The notes under the pieces were generated by a model. It had not been told where the DNA came from, made no database searches, and saw nothing but the letters and a program-made list of their open reading frames with translations. Shown here piece by piece: positions 34,712-46,096 of a stretch of 64,000 bases of DNA (positions are counted from its first letter, which is position 1; each line of letters starts with the position of its first letter). Made by a program: the position numbers and the translations under genes. This DNA comes from Stropharia rugosoannulata (lineage: Eukaryota > Basidiomycota > Agaricomycetes > Agaricales > Strophariaceae), in the NCBI GenBank assembly GCA_028532985.1, contig JANCIK010000002.1, positions 2,542,001 through 2,606,000 on the forward strand, read 5' to 3'.

Positions 34712-35640
34712 ATGGCCTCCTCTTCAAACCAGCCCAATACCACGCTCTACATTAAGAACCTTAATGACAAGGTCAATAAGGAGGAGCTGAAGATCCAGCT
34801 CTACGCTCTCTTCACCACATATGGCAAAATAATCGACATAGTTGCTTCGAAGAGTGAGAAAATGCGCGGGCAGGCCTTCCTCGTTTTCACAGACCTGGCA
34901 GGCGCGACTTCTGCTATGCGGGCGTGCGAGGGCATGGTGTTCTACGATAAGCCTCTAGTAAGTAGTACAAAACGCGCTATGGTCCTGAACCGAAACTTAT
35001 ATATGCATTGTTAGCATATTGATTACGCCAAATCCAAGTCATACGCTACACTGCGAATTGAAGATCCCGATTTCGTTCCCCCAAATGCCGTCAATGCCAG
35101 CTCGTTTGTGCAACAGAACGGCAAAAGGCAACGAGATGGCGATTCAGGGGACTCCGAACGGCAGGCCAAACGAGAGAAATCAGACGATTCAGACGAGGAG
35201 ATGGAGATTGATGACGAGGAGGAGACGCCACAAAAGAACGATTCTTGTAAGTCTTAACAGTGCAGAATCGCGTCGTAATCACGCTCACATCATTTTTTCA
35301 AGCAGCGGCCCCGGCCAGTGTACCTATTCAGGTTCAGTCGCCGTCGTCTCGTCTACTATGTACAAACCTTCCCCAAGAAGTCACTGATGACGTCCTTTCT
35401 GTTCTTTTTCAACAGTAAGCTGATTAGTCACTTTATTTTGATTCCGAACTTATGCCTTACAGATACAAGGGATTCCAAAAGACGCATGTTACATGGTCCC
35501 CTGCCCTCAACCCTGCAGGTATACGGGTGAAAATGGCGCAGGTGTTATTCGAATCCCCTGATCTAGCTACAGTAGCGAAAGACGCCCTCGATGGATTCAC
35601 TTTGAAAAAGGGGTGGCAGATGTCCGTCGTTTATATATGA
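34712..35640 (+). CDS. U1A / U2B''-type spliceosomal RRM protein
   Basis: Starts MASSSNQPNTTLYIKNLNDK. TLYIKNLND is RNP2 and KMRGQAFLVF is RNP1 of the first RRM, with the pattern LKIQLYALFTTYGKIIDIVA typical of the U1A/U2B''/SNF family. After a short intron the first RRM ends with HIDYAKSKSYATL, the hallmark DYAKxKSD-type tail that joins RNA binding. A charged linker (RQRDGDSGDSERQAKREKSD) leads to a second, weaker RRM: LLCTNLPQEVTDDVLSVLF, QYKGFQKTHVTWSP, and VLFESPDLATVAKDALDGF ending WQMSVVYI and TGA 35638-35640. Known role: binds a stem-loop of U1 or U2 snRNA in the spliceosome. U1A and U2B'' cannot be told apart by eye. Confidence 0.88.
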
Positions 35641-35817
35641 TACTTGCTGCTATCTTGGCTTATGGGATTGCGGTGTGTTTTTGTCCGTTTCTAACTTCTG
35701 TAATATCACGACTATTGAATACTATCTCACGATATCCGTGCTTCATTCCGCCAGTCTAGTAGGTCGAACGCAAACGATGACATTGAATGGTACAAATTCA
35801 TCTACTTTGCGGCATGT

Positions 35818-36854
35818 TCACTTTTGAACTTCAATGGCCTTTAGAATAGCTTCCCCGACACCACTTGCCGATGCAGGATTCTGACCCGTGATGAGATGAC
35901 CATCCACTACGACCTTGCTCTATTGTAGGTGTCATTTACATAAGAGCAATCACGTTGGAAGTGCAGATGATACTCACTCCCCAAAGTTGGTTAGCCTTTT
36001 CGAATTGAGCCCCTAGGTCTCGAAGTCGATCTTCGACCAAGAATGGAATCTCCTGCAGCACCAGTTAGGTAAATTCAACAACCAATGTTTGAGTGAATGA
36101 GTCTGACCTTAACTTTATCCACGGCACTCTCCTCTGCGTTGGTGAAGCAAGTCGCCTTTCTTCCAGCAAAAATGGATTTCCCAGATGAGTCTACAGCGCC
36201 AACAAGTCCTCTAATGAATTATATTCGTCAGCGTTGATCGCAATATGGCGACACATGCCTTACGCAGGGCCGTGGCAGACAGCAGACACTATCTTGCCCT
36301 CATCCCAGAACTTCGTATAATGCGTCAGCAAAAAGAACACTTGTCGTTGCATTGCAGGAATTAGCTTACCGAAGATACTAATTTCGCAGCCACTGGATCA
36401 GATGCAAGATCTATAACTGGACCATGCCCGCCAACGAAAAAGATAGCGTCGTAATCTTTCACATTAACGTCACTCAGTTTCTTCGTGTTCGCCAATTTCT
36501 CCTTAATGACACTATCACGCAAGAATTTCACCGAGATTTCGTCTTTGGCAAAGGCCTGTCGCGGGCAATAAGAATAAATAGATTCGCTACCCTACAAGAC
36601 CCATATGTCAGAAAGCAATGACATGCCTGCGCGCTTTCCTGGTCTACGGGTGGGTTGGCTCCCTTCGGAGATGCAAAGTCGATTTTGGCATGTGGAGAAA
36701 GCACGTAGTATGGGTGAGCAGCTTCTGGAAGATACCAACCCTGTGCCAGGTCCGCTTCAGCACCTGTCAATAATAATAATAATAACCCACGTACAGTCTG
36801 ATGGTCTGAAAGCGTCTTGTCAGCGCTTGTGAATACAAAGAGGATAGTAGGCAT
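35818..36854 (-). CDS. DJ-1/PfpI family protein, Hsp31-like (tandem copy 1)
   Basis: Starts MPTILFVFTSADKTLSDHQ (ATG 36854). Next come GWYLPEAAHPYYVLSPHAK and IDFASPKGANPPVDQ (the conserved Glu of LPEAAHPYY corresponds to the catalytic-site Glu of Hsp31), then DYDAIFFVGGHGPVIDL, then EGKIVSAVCHGPA, the nucleophile elbow with Cys (codon 36275-36277) followed by His. The C-terminal half reads GKSIFAGRKATCFTNAEE, IPFLVEDRLRDLGAQFEKA, VVVDGHLITGQNPASASG and AILKAIEVQK with TGA 35818-35820. Several short introns; the first contains an AAT microsatellite. Known roles of the group: glutathione-independent glyoxalase (methylglyoxal detoxification) and chaperone/stress protein. First of four tandem paralogues on the minus strand. 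Confidence 0.88.
36768..36784 (+). repeat. AAT microsatellite in an intron of DJ-1-like copy 1
   Basis: About five or six AAT/TAA units inside the intron following the first exon of this gene. No function inferred. Confidence 0.6.
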
Positions 36855-37212
36855 AATGGCTGTTTTAGATGGTGGATGATCTGGTGTCAAGGATATATTG
36901 CGTGCGCCTTCTATTTATTTTATTACTCCAGCCGAGTCCGGTTCCATTGACTCATTTTTATCTGGTCCCAAACCTGACGTCTGGGGTGAAGTTAGGAGAT
37001 GTTCATAACGCTGCAAGACATGATATAAAGCTCTGGCGGTTCAATGTAGTTATTTTTATCATAAAACTACAAGTTCTCTTGATCTGGAAAGTAAAAACCC
37101 AAATATGGGCCGCAATGACTGACGTTATACAACTGGTCTACATCTACAATTGGGTACCGTTTTCCCTATGACCATTGTGACATTGACTATCTCTAATGGA
37201 AACTGCGCCCGT
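36855..37212. other. intergenic spacer between DJ-1-like copies 1 and 2
   Basis: About 360 bp holding the copy 1 promoter and copy 2 3' UTR. No gene recognised. Confidence 0.5.
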
Positions 37213-38269
37213 TTAAGCCAGAAGCGCCTTAAGGAGCGCTTGCCCGATAGGAGCACCAGACGCGGGATTTTGACCAGTAATGAGCTGTCCGTCAACGACT
37301 ACGTGTGGCTTCGAGAGATAGTCGTTAGTCAAGCTACTACCTCTGCGCTGTAAAATATCTTACTCCAAAGGGCTTCGTGTCTTTCTCATATTTTCCGCCG
37401 AGTTCTACGAGCCTACTCTCAAGTAGGAAGGGCACCTCCTGCAGATTGAAAAGGTGAGTCAATGGCAGACAATGGAATCCATATAATCTCTGCTCACCTG
37501 AGTACTGCCAAGGGTAGTTTCCTCTTCGTTCGACAGCCCAGTAAACTTTCTCCCGTCCACGATAGACTTTCCAGATGCATCGACAGCATTGACAAGAGCA
37601 CTATAAAAAATTGGTTAAAAATAAACAACAATCATAATACAACCGACTTCAAATTGTCAAATTGTTGATACGTACGCAGGTCCGTGGCACACAGCTGACA
37701 CTATCTTTCCAGCTTGCCAAAACTGTTGCAATACATGACGTCATTACGATGGTACTGCCATCTGTCACTTTCCCTCACTGACCTTGGATACAAGTGCGGT
37801 GTTAACAGGATCTTGTGGGAGGTCGATGACCGGAGCATGGCCTCCGATGTAGAAAATAGCGTCATACTTAGACGGGTCAACTTCTGAGAGCTTCTTCGCT
37901 GTGGCCAACTTGTTTTTCACTGTCTCATCCTTCAAAAATCTGACTGATTCTTCATCTTCGGCGAATAACTGTAGCAGGTCGCAATGTGTTCCAGTTCAAG
38001 TAGGTTTAGTCAGAGCTCACGAGACTTACGTTGACGCTTCCTTTGTCAACGGGCGGGTTGGGCCCTTTCGGAGATGCGAAATCAATGTCGACATGGGGTG
38101 CGAGAGCGTAGTAGGGATGCGCGGCCTCCGGCAAATACCATCCCTGTAGTATGAGATGTACATGTAAATAGCTGCTCTTAATCAAATTGATTTTGAAAAT
38201 CAGCTTTACCGTTTCTTTCCCTGTAAGAGTCCTATCGGCACTGGAGTAAACGAAGAGAATAGATGGCAT
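37213..38269 (-). CDS. DJ-1/PfpI family protein, Hsp31-like (tandem copy 2)
   Basis: Starts MPSILFVYSSADRTLTGKET (ATG 38269), then GWYLPEAAHPYYALAPHVD and IDFASPKGPNPPVDKGSV, an exon with the VGGHAPVIDLP-type strand, AGKIVSAVCHGPA (Cys-His elbow), and the C-terminal VVVDGQLITGQNPASGAPIG then QALLKALLA with TAA 37213-37215. The active-site set Glu, Cys, His is conserved as in copy 1. Exon order and intron positions look the same in all four copies, so they arose by tandem duplication. Likely glyoxalase III/chaperone-type stress protein; the division of labour between copies is unknown. Confidence 0.88.
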
Positions 38270-39724
38270 TGTTGGTTACACTGAGTGAGGTGAATGAAAA
38301 ACTTGGAATGGATGGAAGTTGGTTCTGATTCCTCAGGCCACCTGGTCAAGCCTTTTATCCATTCCCTGGCCCCAAGGTGAGATTTGATCAGAGTCATCTG
38401 GAATGTATTGTCTCCAAAGTCTTGCGTAGCATGAGATGCCATGTGGCAAGTAATCAGCATGTAATGCCAACATACCGAAGTAATGATTAATGATCCAATC
38501 GGGCACGAGCCTTCGGCACAGAGGTCGATAGCATAAGGTGGCGTAGCTGCACTATAATTAGTTGTCAGACGCTTACTGAGTACTTACTGAGTTACTGCAA
38601 CTGATTTGTAATGCGGCCATTGCAGGTCACACACACACACACTAGTGGAGACACCGGCTATTTGTCCTCTGCGGCTGTGGTGAGCGTGCGCTAGTAATGC
38701 ATTGGCAAGTCAAGCTCGCAAATGTCAAAGTTGACAAACTCGCTTTGTTCCTAGAGTTCACTTACTTGGCATAATGTGTAACACCTGATGCTGTGGGCAG
38801 GGAAATGGGTTTGGCGGTCTATTACCAGGGTCTTCTAAACCCATGGAAAACGGTGAGAGAATCGTCTAGAAGGCTGCACCCGTCACTGACCTCTTAACCC
38901 GGACCGACCACAATAATCCACTCAAAAAGCGCAGAAAGCAGACCTGAGCCAGTACAGAAGCAAACAGTCAGACACTACTTGTTGATGTAGCAGATCAAAC
39001 CGGCAATCCTTACGGGTTTGACGGTCTTGCTGATAATGTAATTAAATAGCATTCGAACCCGCTATGATCAAGTGGCTCGATTAAAGAGCTGACTAGCCAG
39101 GTCATTCTAAAACGAAGTTTATCATGGTATTAGAAAGAAACATCAAGGAAAAGGTTGCAACAAGTCTGGATGGCCAGGTAGACGTGTGAATAAGATAAAA
39201 TAAAATAAATCCGAGTCCTTTTTGGTACAACAATGAAGAATGACTCGAAAGACTCCGGGGAAAGCAATTAATCTACTCTCCGAAAGCCTACCAGCATATT
39301 AATATTATAGCTACACGTGGCCTCTATATTACTGACTGGCCTGCTAGAGAACTGGAAAATTCATAAATTAAAAGAAAGGCTATGAAATCACAGTAAGCAG
39401 GTCTAGTGATTCGTGAGAGCTTTCTTATGACACATTTCTGATCTTTTTCGGCCATGTAATGGAATATCGGGACATTCGAGGTAGATTAGATGTAAGATGT
39501 ACCATAGACCTACGCGTGTGTATTGTATGCGCGTACGCGCTGATGCTCTAACTTCTATATTTAGCAAGAGTGATGGATGGCACTAAATAAGCGCCCGTGC
39601 CGTCGGCGATCAATTTTCTCTTAACTTGACAGGAAAGCTTATCCCTACATTCATCCACGTATTGAGCTCTTGCAATATATATTTACAGCATAACCAGGCT
39701 TATTGAAAAGCCAAATTCCTGTCC
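38270..39724. other. intergenic region between DJ-1-like copies 2 and 3
   Basis: About 1.45 kb, AT-rich, no recognised gene. It contains a short AC run (38628-38641), a small duplicated ACTTACTGAGT motif near 38575-38595, and on the minus strand a tRNA B-box-like GGTTCGAAT around 39050-39060 that does not fold into a tRNA. It is longer than the other spacers in the array. Confidence 0.4.
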
Positions 39725-40737
39725 TCAAGGCTGTAAGGCTTTGACAAGGGCCTCGCCAACCCCAGCACTCGACGCAGGGTTCTGGCCAGTAATAAGCTTC
39801 CCATCCACCACGACGTGTGGCTGAGTAATTAAACAATGGAATTTAGCTTGAAACTACCAACCGGGGGGAAGGGCTCACAGCGAAGAGGTCTTCTGCTTTC
39901 TCGTACTTGCCACCAAGTTCAATCAGCTTGGTTTCGAGAAGGAAAGGAACTTCCTATCATATCGTTGCATCAGAAATCTCTAATGGCAAGATATGGACCA
40001 AAGTTACTTTGGTCGCTCCCAGAGTGGTTTCTTCAGCGTTGGACAGGCCAGTTACCTTCTTTCCGGTAAATAACGGTTTTCCCGAAACGTCCACCCCCCC
40101 AACAAGCGCTCTATACAAATCGTTCAGCTGTAACTAGTGGTAAAATAACAGAGCTTCACCCACGCTGGTCCGTGGCAAACAGCAGAAACAATTTTTCCCG
40201 TTTGCCAGAACTACGCAAAGAAACTTTGTCTGGCTGTTGTTAGAAATATATCCACCGTGTACACACCTTGGACACTAGCTCGGCGTTGATGGGGTCGTGG
40301 GAAAGATCGATGGCTGGTGCGTGGCCGCCTATGTAAAAGACTGCATTGTACTTTGACACATCCACATCTGTGAGTTTCTGGGCTGTAGCTAACTTGTTTT
40401 TGACAGTTTGGTCGTGCAAAAATTTGACGGAGTCCGCGTCCTCTGCGAAAGCCTGTGTTGAGAGAGACCTGATTTAGCCACTTAATCTGCCATTTAATAT
40501 ATGAGCAGACCTTTTTGCTTGCATAGTCAAGAGGAGGGTTGGGTCCGTTGGGAGATGCGAAATCAATATCGGCGTGAGGTGCCACAATGTAGTATGGATG
40601 CGCTGCCTCAGGCAAATACCATCCCTGATATGGTCAAGGTTAGAAATTCTGAATTGGGGTCGGGAAGCTGTGCTCACTGTTGGCTTGCCGGTCATAGTCT
40701 TGTCAGCGCTGGAGTAGACAAAAAGTACAGATGGCAT
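39725..40737 (-). CDS. DJ-1/PfpI family protein, Hsp31-like (tandem copy 3)
   Basis: Starts MPSVLFVYSSADKTMTGKPT (ATG 40737), followed by GWYLPEAAHPYYIVAPHAD and IDFASPNGPNPPLDYASKK. A strand with YNAVFYIGGHAPAIDLSHDP is followed by TGKIVSAVCHGPA with the nucleophile Cys and adjacent His, then KPLFTGKKVTGLSNAEE and VVVDGKLITGQNPASSAGVG with EALVKALQP before TGA 39725-39727. It keeps all recognisable active-site residues. Same intron layout as its neighbours, and about 780 bp from copy 4. Inferred function as for the family: methylglyoxal detoxification and/or stress chaperone. Confidence 0.87.
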
Positions 40738-41516
40738 GGCGAGTGAGACGAAGAAGTGCTTATGGCTGGGCTCTTGATATTGTTGAGTTCATCCAGAAAT
40801 ACTAAGGCCCTTTTATACGATCACAGAATCTAGGTTCTGCTGCTGCAATCAGCAAAATTATAGATCGGCGTACCGACTAAGTATGCTGAGGCCTTCAGAC
40901 GGTTATACACGGGATGGCGAACGCGCAGAACCTGTCGTCTTCACACGCCTTCAGTCATTTTCAACGAAGAGGTCTCACACGGAGTAATGTATAGGATGAC
41001 TCGCTTGATCTAATGCTATAATTTAGCCAGACAAGATGAATCCGGTCATAATATTCAAGATGGCAAGTGGCACTACGCGCCCTTAAAAGTTGTCGACGGT
41101 CATCACCTGGAAGGTGTGCCCTTAGTGCAGAAATTCAGAAATTGCTGTAGCTCTAAAATGTTGTTCACGGCGTCGTACGGTGTCGACATACTCATGCCCA
41201 TACAGCTCATTCAGTATAATTAGTTCTACGTGCAAGCACGGTAAGTTCAGGCGTACTAGCGAATTGTCATTAGCTCCAAGCTTCTTGAAGTTGAGATACT
41301 GCCGCACCCTTACTCTTCTTGTTCGAATATAAGGTGTGACACAGTAGAATACTTAGGAACATCAAATTAACAACTATACCCGATGATACAATTGTGGGCT
41401 ATAAGTGCCCTTTGATAGCGTGCAGGACCTTGACATAGAATTTTTCTTTTTGTATATCTAGGCAATTGCTGTGAATTCAATGATTGTACAATACTGCACA
41501 TGTGTCAATCACTATA
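40738..41516. other. intergenic spacer between DJ-1-like copies 3 and 4
   Basis: About 780 bp, AT-rich. It should include the copy 3 promoter. A small open frame at 41122-41307 has no recognisable feature. Nothing else is seen. Confidence 0.45.
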
Positions 41517-42559
41517 TCATGCTTGAAGAGCTTTGAGGATGGCATGGCCAATTGGTTCAGCAGATGCTGGATTCTGACCAGTGATGAGCCGACCGTCAAC
41601 GACAACTTTGGCCTAAATTATTTATTTTAGTATCCAATTAATGTCATTACGACTAGGAACACTTACAACCCATGGTGCATCTGCTTTGACATACTTTCCG
41701 CCAAGTTCATTAATTCTGTCTTCCAAGAGGAATGGAACATCCTAAAGAAAAGACGAGAGTCCAAACGAGGCCTCAATAATTAGATAGTTCACTAACTTTA
41801 GTCTTCTCTACTGCTATCTCTTCCACATTAGAGAATCCAGTAGCTAACCTTCCGGAGAAGATCGACTTTCCATCGACATCTTTGCCGCCAACAAGAGCAC
41901 TGACAACCGTGGAGATTAGTAGTCAAAACATGTAGCTGTATTCCAACTGCCTTGAGTGGTACTCACGCTGGTCCATGGCAGACCGCAGAAACAATTTTTC
42001 CGGCCTTCCAGAACTGTTGTAGAATTTGTAAGTAAACTAGACGACGTCATTAGGATGGGAAAGTACATACCTCGGACACCAAATTAGCATTGACCGAGTC
42101 TGAAGCTAGGTCTATAACTGGACCGTGCCCTCCAACGTAAAATACAGCATCGTAGCTGCTGATATCCACATCGGAAAGCTTCTTCGCTTTGGCGAATTTC
42201 TCTTTCACAGTTTCGTCGTTCTGGAACTTGACAGAATCTTTATCTTCAGCAAAGGCCTGTATTATGACGTCGTCGTCTTCAGATTAGTGAATTTTTTTTG
42301 GACATCTTAATAAGAATTTACAGACCTTCACACTTCCTTCGTCGATGGGTGGGTTGGGGCCGTTAGGAGAGGCAAAGTCGATGTTCGCATGGGATTCAAG
42401 GACATAGTAAGGATGGGCGGCCTCAGGGAGATACCACCCCTAGCAGTGAAAATCCGTGGAGATCAGCAGAGTACGTAACACGATGGTTAGATTATTTACA
42501 GTCTGATGACCGAGGAGCGTCTTGTTAGCGCTAGTGAAAACAAAAAGGATGGAGGGCAT
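41517..42559 (-). CDS. DJ-1/PfpI family protein, Hsp31-like (tandem copy 4)
   Basis: Starts MPSILFVFTSANKTLLGHQT (ATG 42559), then GWYLPEAAHPYYVLESHAN and IDFASPNGPNPPIDEGSVK, a block with SYDAVFYVGGHGPVIDLA, AGKIVSAVCHGPA (Cys-His elbow intact), KSIFSGRLATGFSNVEEIAV and the end GRLITGQNPASAEPIG then HAILKALQA with TGA 41517-41519. Its SANKT start resembles copy 1 (FTSADKT) more than copies 2 and 3 (YSSAD), suggesting that two duplication rounds formed the array. Function inferred as in the other copies. Confidence 0.88.
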
Positions 42560-43167
42560 GTTGGATGTATATGTCAAGTGAAGGCGATGCGTGCGATGAG
42601 ATTCAACCTATATGATGTGTAATATGGTGACAAAGGCAGGAGCGCATACATATTTTGTCCCGGTAAAACTAACAGGCCGGGTCGCTCTCACAGATTGACG
42701 CCATATGTAGTTATCAAATGTGAATGTGAAATGAAAACTTCTTTGGGGTCAAATCGGTGACGTTCCTATAGGTTCCCTTTCTTCCGCAAACACTGTGTGT
42801 AAAACTTGCCCGATTCATTTTGCAATCGGTTTTACGCCCAGCGTACTGCCAGGTACTGACATTAGCAGCCCCAACACACTAAACCATCGTGCCATGAAAG
42901 TCCGAGCCCACTAATATGTAGTATGGAGAGCCTATATGAGATATGCTGACATAGGGTCTCATTTACCCGCAGCAGGATGTGTGTCCAATGTCCATCAGCA
43001 AGTAGACTCGTCAAGTAAAAGTTGGTCGAGGATGAAGTTAATTACTTCGGCTATCTCCGAGTTGATTTGGTTCCATTCATGAGTGGCGGCAGTCACGGCC
43101 GCGATGGTTGGGGTTAAGCGCTTAAGCAGCAGAGCACTGTCGATTCTCGAGTCTCCGTTCACCAACC
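42560..43167. other. divergent promoter region, DJ-1-like copy 4 / MOB1
   Basis: About 610 bp. A minus-strand open frame (42995-43285) overlaps the first exons of MOB1 and has no domain; it is taken as a shadow. No other gene is seen. Confidence 0.4.
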
Positions 43168-44318
43168 ATGTCCTCATTCTTCGGCCTGTGAGTCCATATC
43201 CATCGCAAGCTCCAGCTACCTGATCAAATCGCTCCAGCGGGAAAACACGTACGTTCAAGCCGCGCAAGGACGTGCCAGAGGGCACGAAGCAGTACCAGCT
43301 GAGGAAGTATGCTGAAGCTACTCTGGTAGGATCATATATGCACGATTGCGCGTTGCGCTCGCCATTTCTCTCTGCAATCTAATCGGACGTGGCGTCCTTA
43401 GGGATCTGGGAATCTACGATTGGCAGTACAGCTCCCCGAGGGCGAGGACCTGAACGAATGGCTGGCGGTACACAGTGCGTTCTCGTCCCTTCAAGAGGCG
43501 TAAGAGCTTTCAATAATGGATGCTTGTATGCTGGCAGCCGTGGACTTCTTCAACCATTTGAACATGCTGTACGGGACAGTCACGGAGTTCTGCACTCCAT
43601 CAGAGGTGCGTTCTGTTCTGAGGTTCATGTACAAGCGACGGGATATCCTCATATGGGCGTACCGGTAGTGCCCCATAATGTCAGCAGGGCCGAGGTTCGT
43701 GGTCAATTATCCTGTTATACTTCTGTTATCAGCATTTTAGACTCAACTGGGTTAGATATGAATACTTATGGGAAGACGGCGTCAAGTATAAACGTCCTAC
43801 TAAACTTCCGGCCCCTGAATATGTTGACGCGCTAATGAACTGGGCACAAAATCTGCTCGACGATGAGGCTATATTCCCTAATAAGATTGGTATTTGTCAC
43901 CTACCAATTTGAATGGTGCTCTCTCTACTCTAACATCAATTGCCAGGTGTTTCGTTTCCCAGGAATTTTCGCGATACAGTGAAGACGATTGTCAGACGCC
44001 TTTTCCGCGTTTATGCACACATATATAGCAACCACTTCGACCACATATGCGCTCTTGGCATAGAAGGTTACTTCCTTTTTTTGCTCATTTACTTGATGAG
44101 AAGGATATTAAACCGTCCGCTTGCAGCACATCTAAACACGAGCTACCGACATTTCTTCTTGTTCATCAACGAAGTACGCTTGTGACATGACGTTTTTCTG
44201 TAGGGATCACATCGCTGATGGTTTGCATTTTTAGTTTGATCTAGTCGACAAGAAAGAGCTTGCTCCACTTGACGAACTCAACGATGCGATCTTGGCAGAA
44301 GATTTGAAACCACGTTAG
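43168..44318 (+). CDS. MOB1: MOB1, kinase activator of the mitotic exit/Hippo-type pathway
   Basis: Seven or so exons give about 215 residues with near-perfect agreement to the family: MSSFFGL joined to GKTRTFKPRKDVPEGTKQYQ, LRKYAEATLGSGNLRLAVQL, PEGEDLNEWLAVHTVDFFNH, LNMLYGTVTEFCTPSE, CPIMSAGPRYEYLWEDGVKY, LPAPEYVDALMNWAQNLLDD, VSFPRNFRDTVKTIVRRLFR, VYAHIYSNHFDHICALGIE, AHLNTSYRHFFLFINEFDLV and AEDLKPR with TAG 44316-44318. The CTP...CP and HIYSNHFDH segments contain the Cys2-His2 zinc site. Known role: binds and activates NDR-family kinases (Dbf2, Sid2, Orb6 partners) for mitotic exit, septation or polarity. Intron borders are canonical and in frame. The start and length match Mob1 rather than Mob2. 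Confidence 0.95.
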
Positions 44319-44826
44319 GGTGTGTGGGAGTATCGATGTTCGCCTAGGTTGGCCCCCAGACACAGGTTACACCACTATGCCGAGCCACGATGCAGTTACA
44401 AGTTAACTATTTTGTAAATTTATGTTACACAACGGGAGTACAACCATTTCCAAAATGTAGAGCGCATATATATGTAAGAGGGAGTCTTACTCCCCTGCAT
44501 GACGTCAAATTATCATCATTGTCCATTCATGTTCGCTCCGAGTTGATTCCACTCCCGCCTACCCGTGTATATTACATAAAAAATACAATTGTATGTGAGG
44601 TCTCGCTGCGTGTATAGAAGACCGAGAAATGCTACAAGAGTTATAAGCTGCTACGGCTGTAATGCTATCCGTCAAAATAACCAAGAAAAAAAAAGTGTGT
44701 ACAGTACATAGTCCATATGATACCGTGAGGTGAGACCCATGACAGAGCGTGTATTGTATCATGTATGCGATTTGTGGAGTTGATACAGAATGAGAAAGAT
44801 CGGTGACGGAACTATGCTGTGGAGAG
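44319..44826. other. convergent intergenic region (MOB1 / BTB gene 3' ends)
   Basis: About 500 bp, AT-rich, presumably the two 3' UTRs. No gene recognised. Confidence 0.45.
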
Positions 44827-46071
44827 TCAGAAAAAAGATGTGGTATGGTTTGCGGCGAGGCCGACAGTTTTTTGATAAGAATAGAGGGTAATTGTTTCCT
44901 GCAATGGGTATTTCTTTGGAAACACGGAGTATATCATATTGTTCGCTAATATAGAAAATTCCATGAGCATCCACAACTGCCGAGAAATACTCAGAACAAT
45001 ATAACCCACTTTTACAAGTGACCACTGCATCACCAGACTCTTAATGCGATCGCGTAAGCTCTGTTGGCAATGTTCACAGGTCAAGTGGTCCGCTAGCGGG
45101 CGAAGTGCAGACTCCATGGCACTCGTTGACAGATCTGGTGCATACTGGATGAGAACCAGAATGATTATGACAATTAAGAAGGCGTACCAGGTCGTGCGTC
45201 CCACGCCAGGTATGCGGACGCCAGAGCCCATGCTCTGGTGAGCTTTTTCTGCTCTGTGAAGTCGCACGATGCCGTAGGCGCGTGTGGGTTAGGGGGCGGA
45301 AGCAAAACGCGTTTAAGGGCGTCCGATCGACCAAAGTGCAGAAAGAACAGCCGCTTGAGGTAAACAGGCCCAATTTTTTCGGCCATTTCGTCTGTGATCG
45401 TTGACAGGGAGAAGGAAAGGAGATGCGACGATGCAGAAACAGCGAGGTCGTACAAGTCATGAGAAGCGGCGAGCGCATATAGCTCGATAGGAAAGAGCGG
45501 TGCATAACTAAGGAGAAGCGAAAAGAGTGGCGCGGACGGGGCAATCTTGACCTTGGGGGATATGCCGTACATGGGAAGACGATTAACGGCGGAAATCAAA
45601 GCAGGAAAGGGTGGGGAATAATGGGCGCAGGACATGTCGTACACAGAGTGCAGAATGATGTTGAGCACCGTCGAGTTATCGGGGACAGAAACAATGGCGT
45701 TCTGGTCCTTGGGTGTATGATGAGGGGAGGAAATCCGTCCTCGAAATCCATTATCAGATGCGGCCAGGAGAATATGGGAATGAACGTAGAAAAAGACATT
45801 GTCGGAGGAGAGAATCACAGTGTCGGGAGAGACTGGGAGATGCTGCGCGCCCGGAAAGAAGGTGGTGGACACGGAGACTAGTTGGTCGTCATCGTCGGCG
45901 ACCGACGAGCCATCGTGAGATTGCTAGAAGAGGTCAGCATTGGGGCCTCGCGAACAGGCGCGTGGCACGCACTGGGGGGGTCGGGACCTGCAGCGTGGGG
46001 CGTTCTGGCTGCTTGGCATGTTCGAGCGGGTCGGCGACGAACTGGAGCACGGACTCCCAATCAGCGTTCAT
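44827..46071 (-). CDS. BTB/POZ-domain protein of the mushroom-expanded type
   Basis: Exon 1 starts MNADWESVLQFVADPLEHAK (ATG 46071) and ends at a GTGCGT donor. Exon 2 opens QSHDGSSVADDDDQLVSVST and runs into FFPGAQHLPVSPDTVILSSD and VFFYVHSHILLAASDNGF, the BTB core typical of a large family in Agaricomycetes, followed by a helical C-terminal part (YGISPKVKIAPSAPLFSLLL, AWALASAYLAWDARP). A further exon, joined through CACCAG|AT, gives DLSTSAMESALRPLADHLTC and EHCQQSLRDRIKSLVMQWSL. The 3' end is uncertain: the frame stays open to 44827, but a splice or earlier stop after QWSLVK is possible. BTB proteins usually mediate dimerisation or act as cullin-3 adaptors; no specific role can be assigned. 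Confidence 0.7.
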
Positions 46072-46077
46072 GGGGAA

Positions 46078-46096
46078 GGAGGGAGGGAGGGAGGCG
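46078..46096 (+). repeat. GGAG microsatellite upstream of the BTB gene
   Basis: Run of GGAG units just 5' of the BTB start (on the minus strand, a CTCC-rich 5' leader). No function inferred beyond a pyrimidine-rich leader. Confidence 0.55.

Noticed and set aside
37213..38269. DJ-1-like copies as pseudogenes because of many interrupted frames
   Set aside because: The interruptions are short introns with proper borders, and the Cys-His elbow and flanking motifs are intact in all four.
39040..39105. tRNA-like sequence on the minus strand (B-box-like GGTTCGAAT and TGGCTAGTCAGC)
   Set aside because: The arms do not pair: the T stem, acceptor stem and anticodon arm cannot be formed with normal spacing.
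42995..43285. Minus-strand 96-residue frame beginning MPSGTSLRGLNV
   Set aside because: It overlaps the first two MOB1 exons, which match the family residue by residue on the opposite strand.
43389..43835. Plus-strand 148-residue open frame through MOB1
   Set aside because: It reads through MOB1 exons and introns in the wrong frame. Correct splicing gives a full Mob1 protein.
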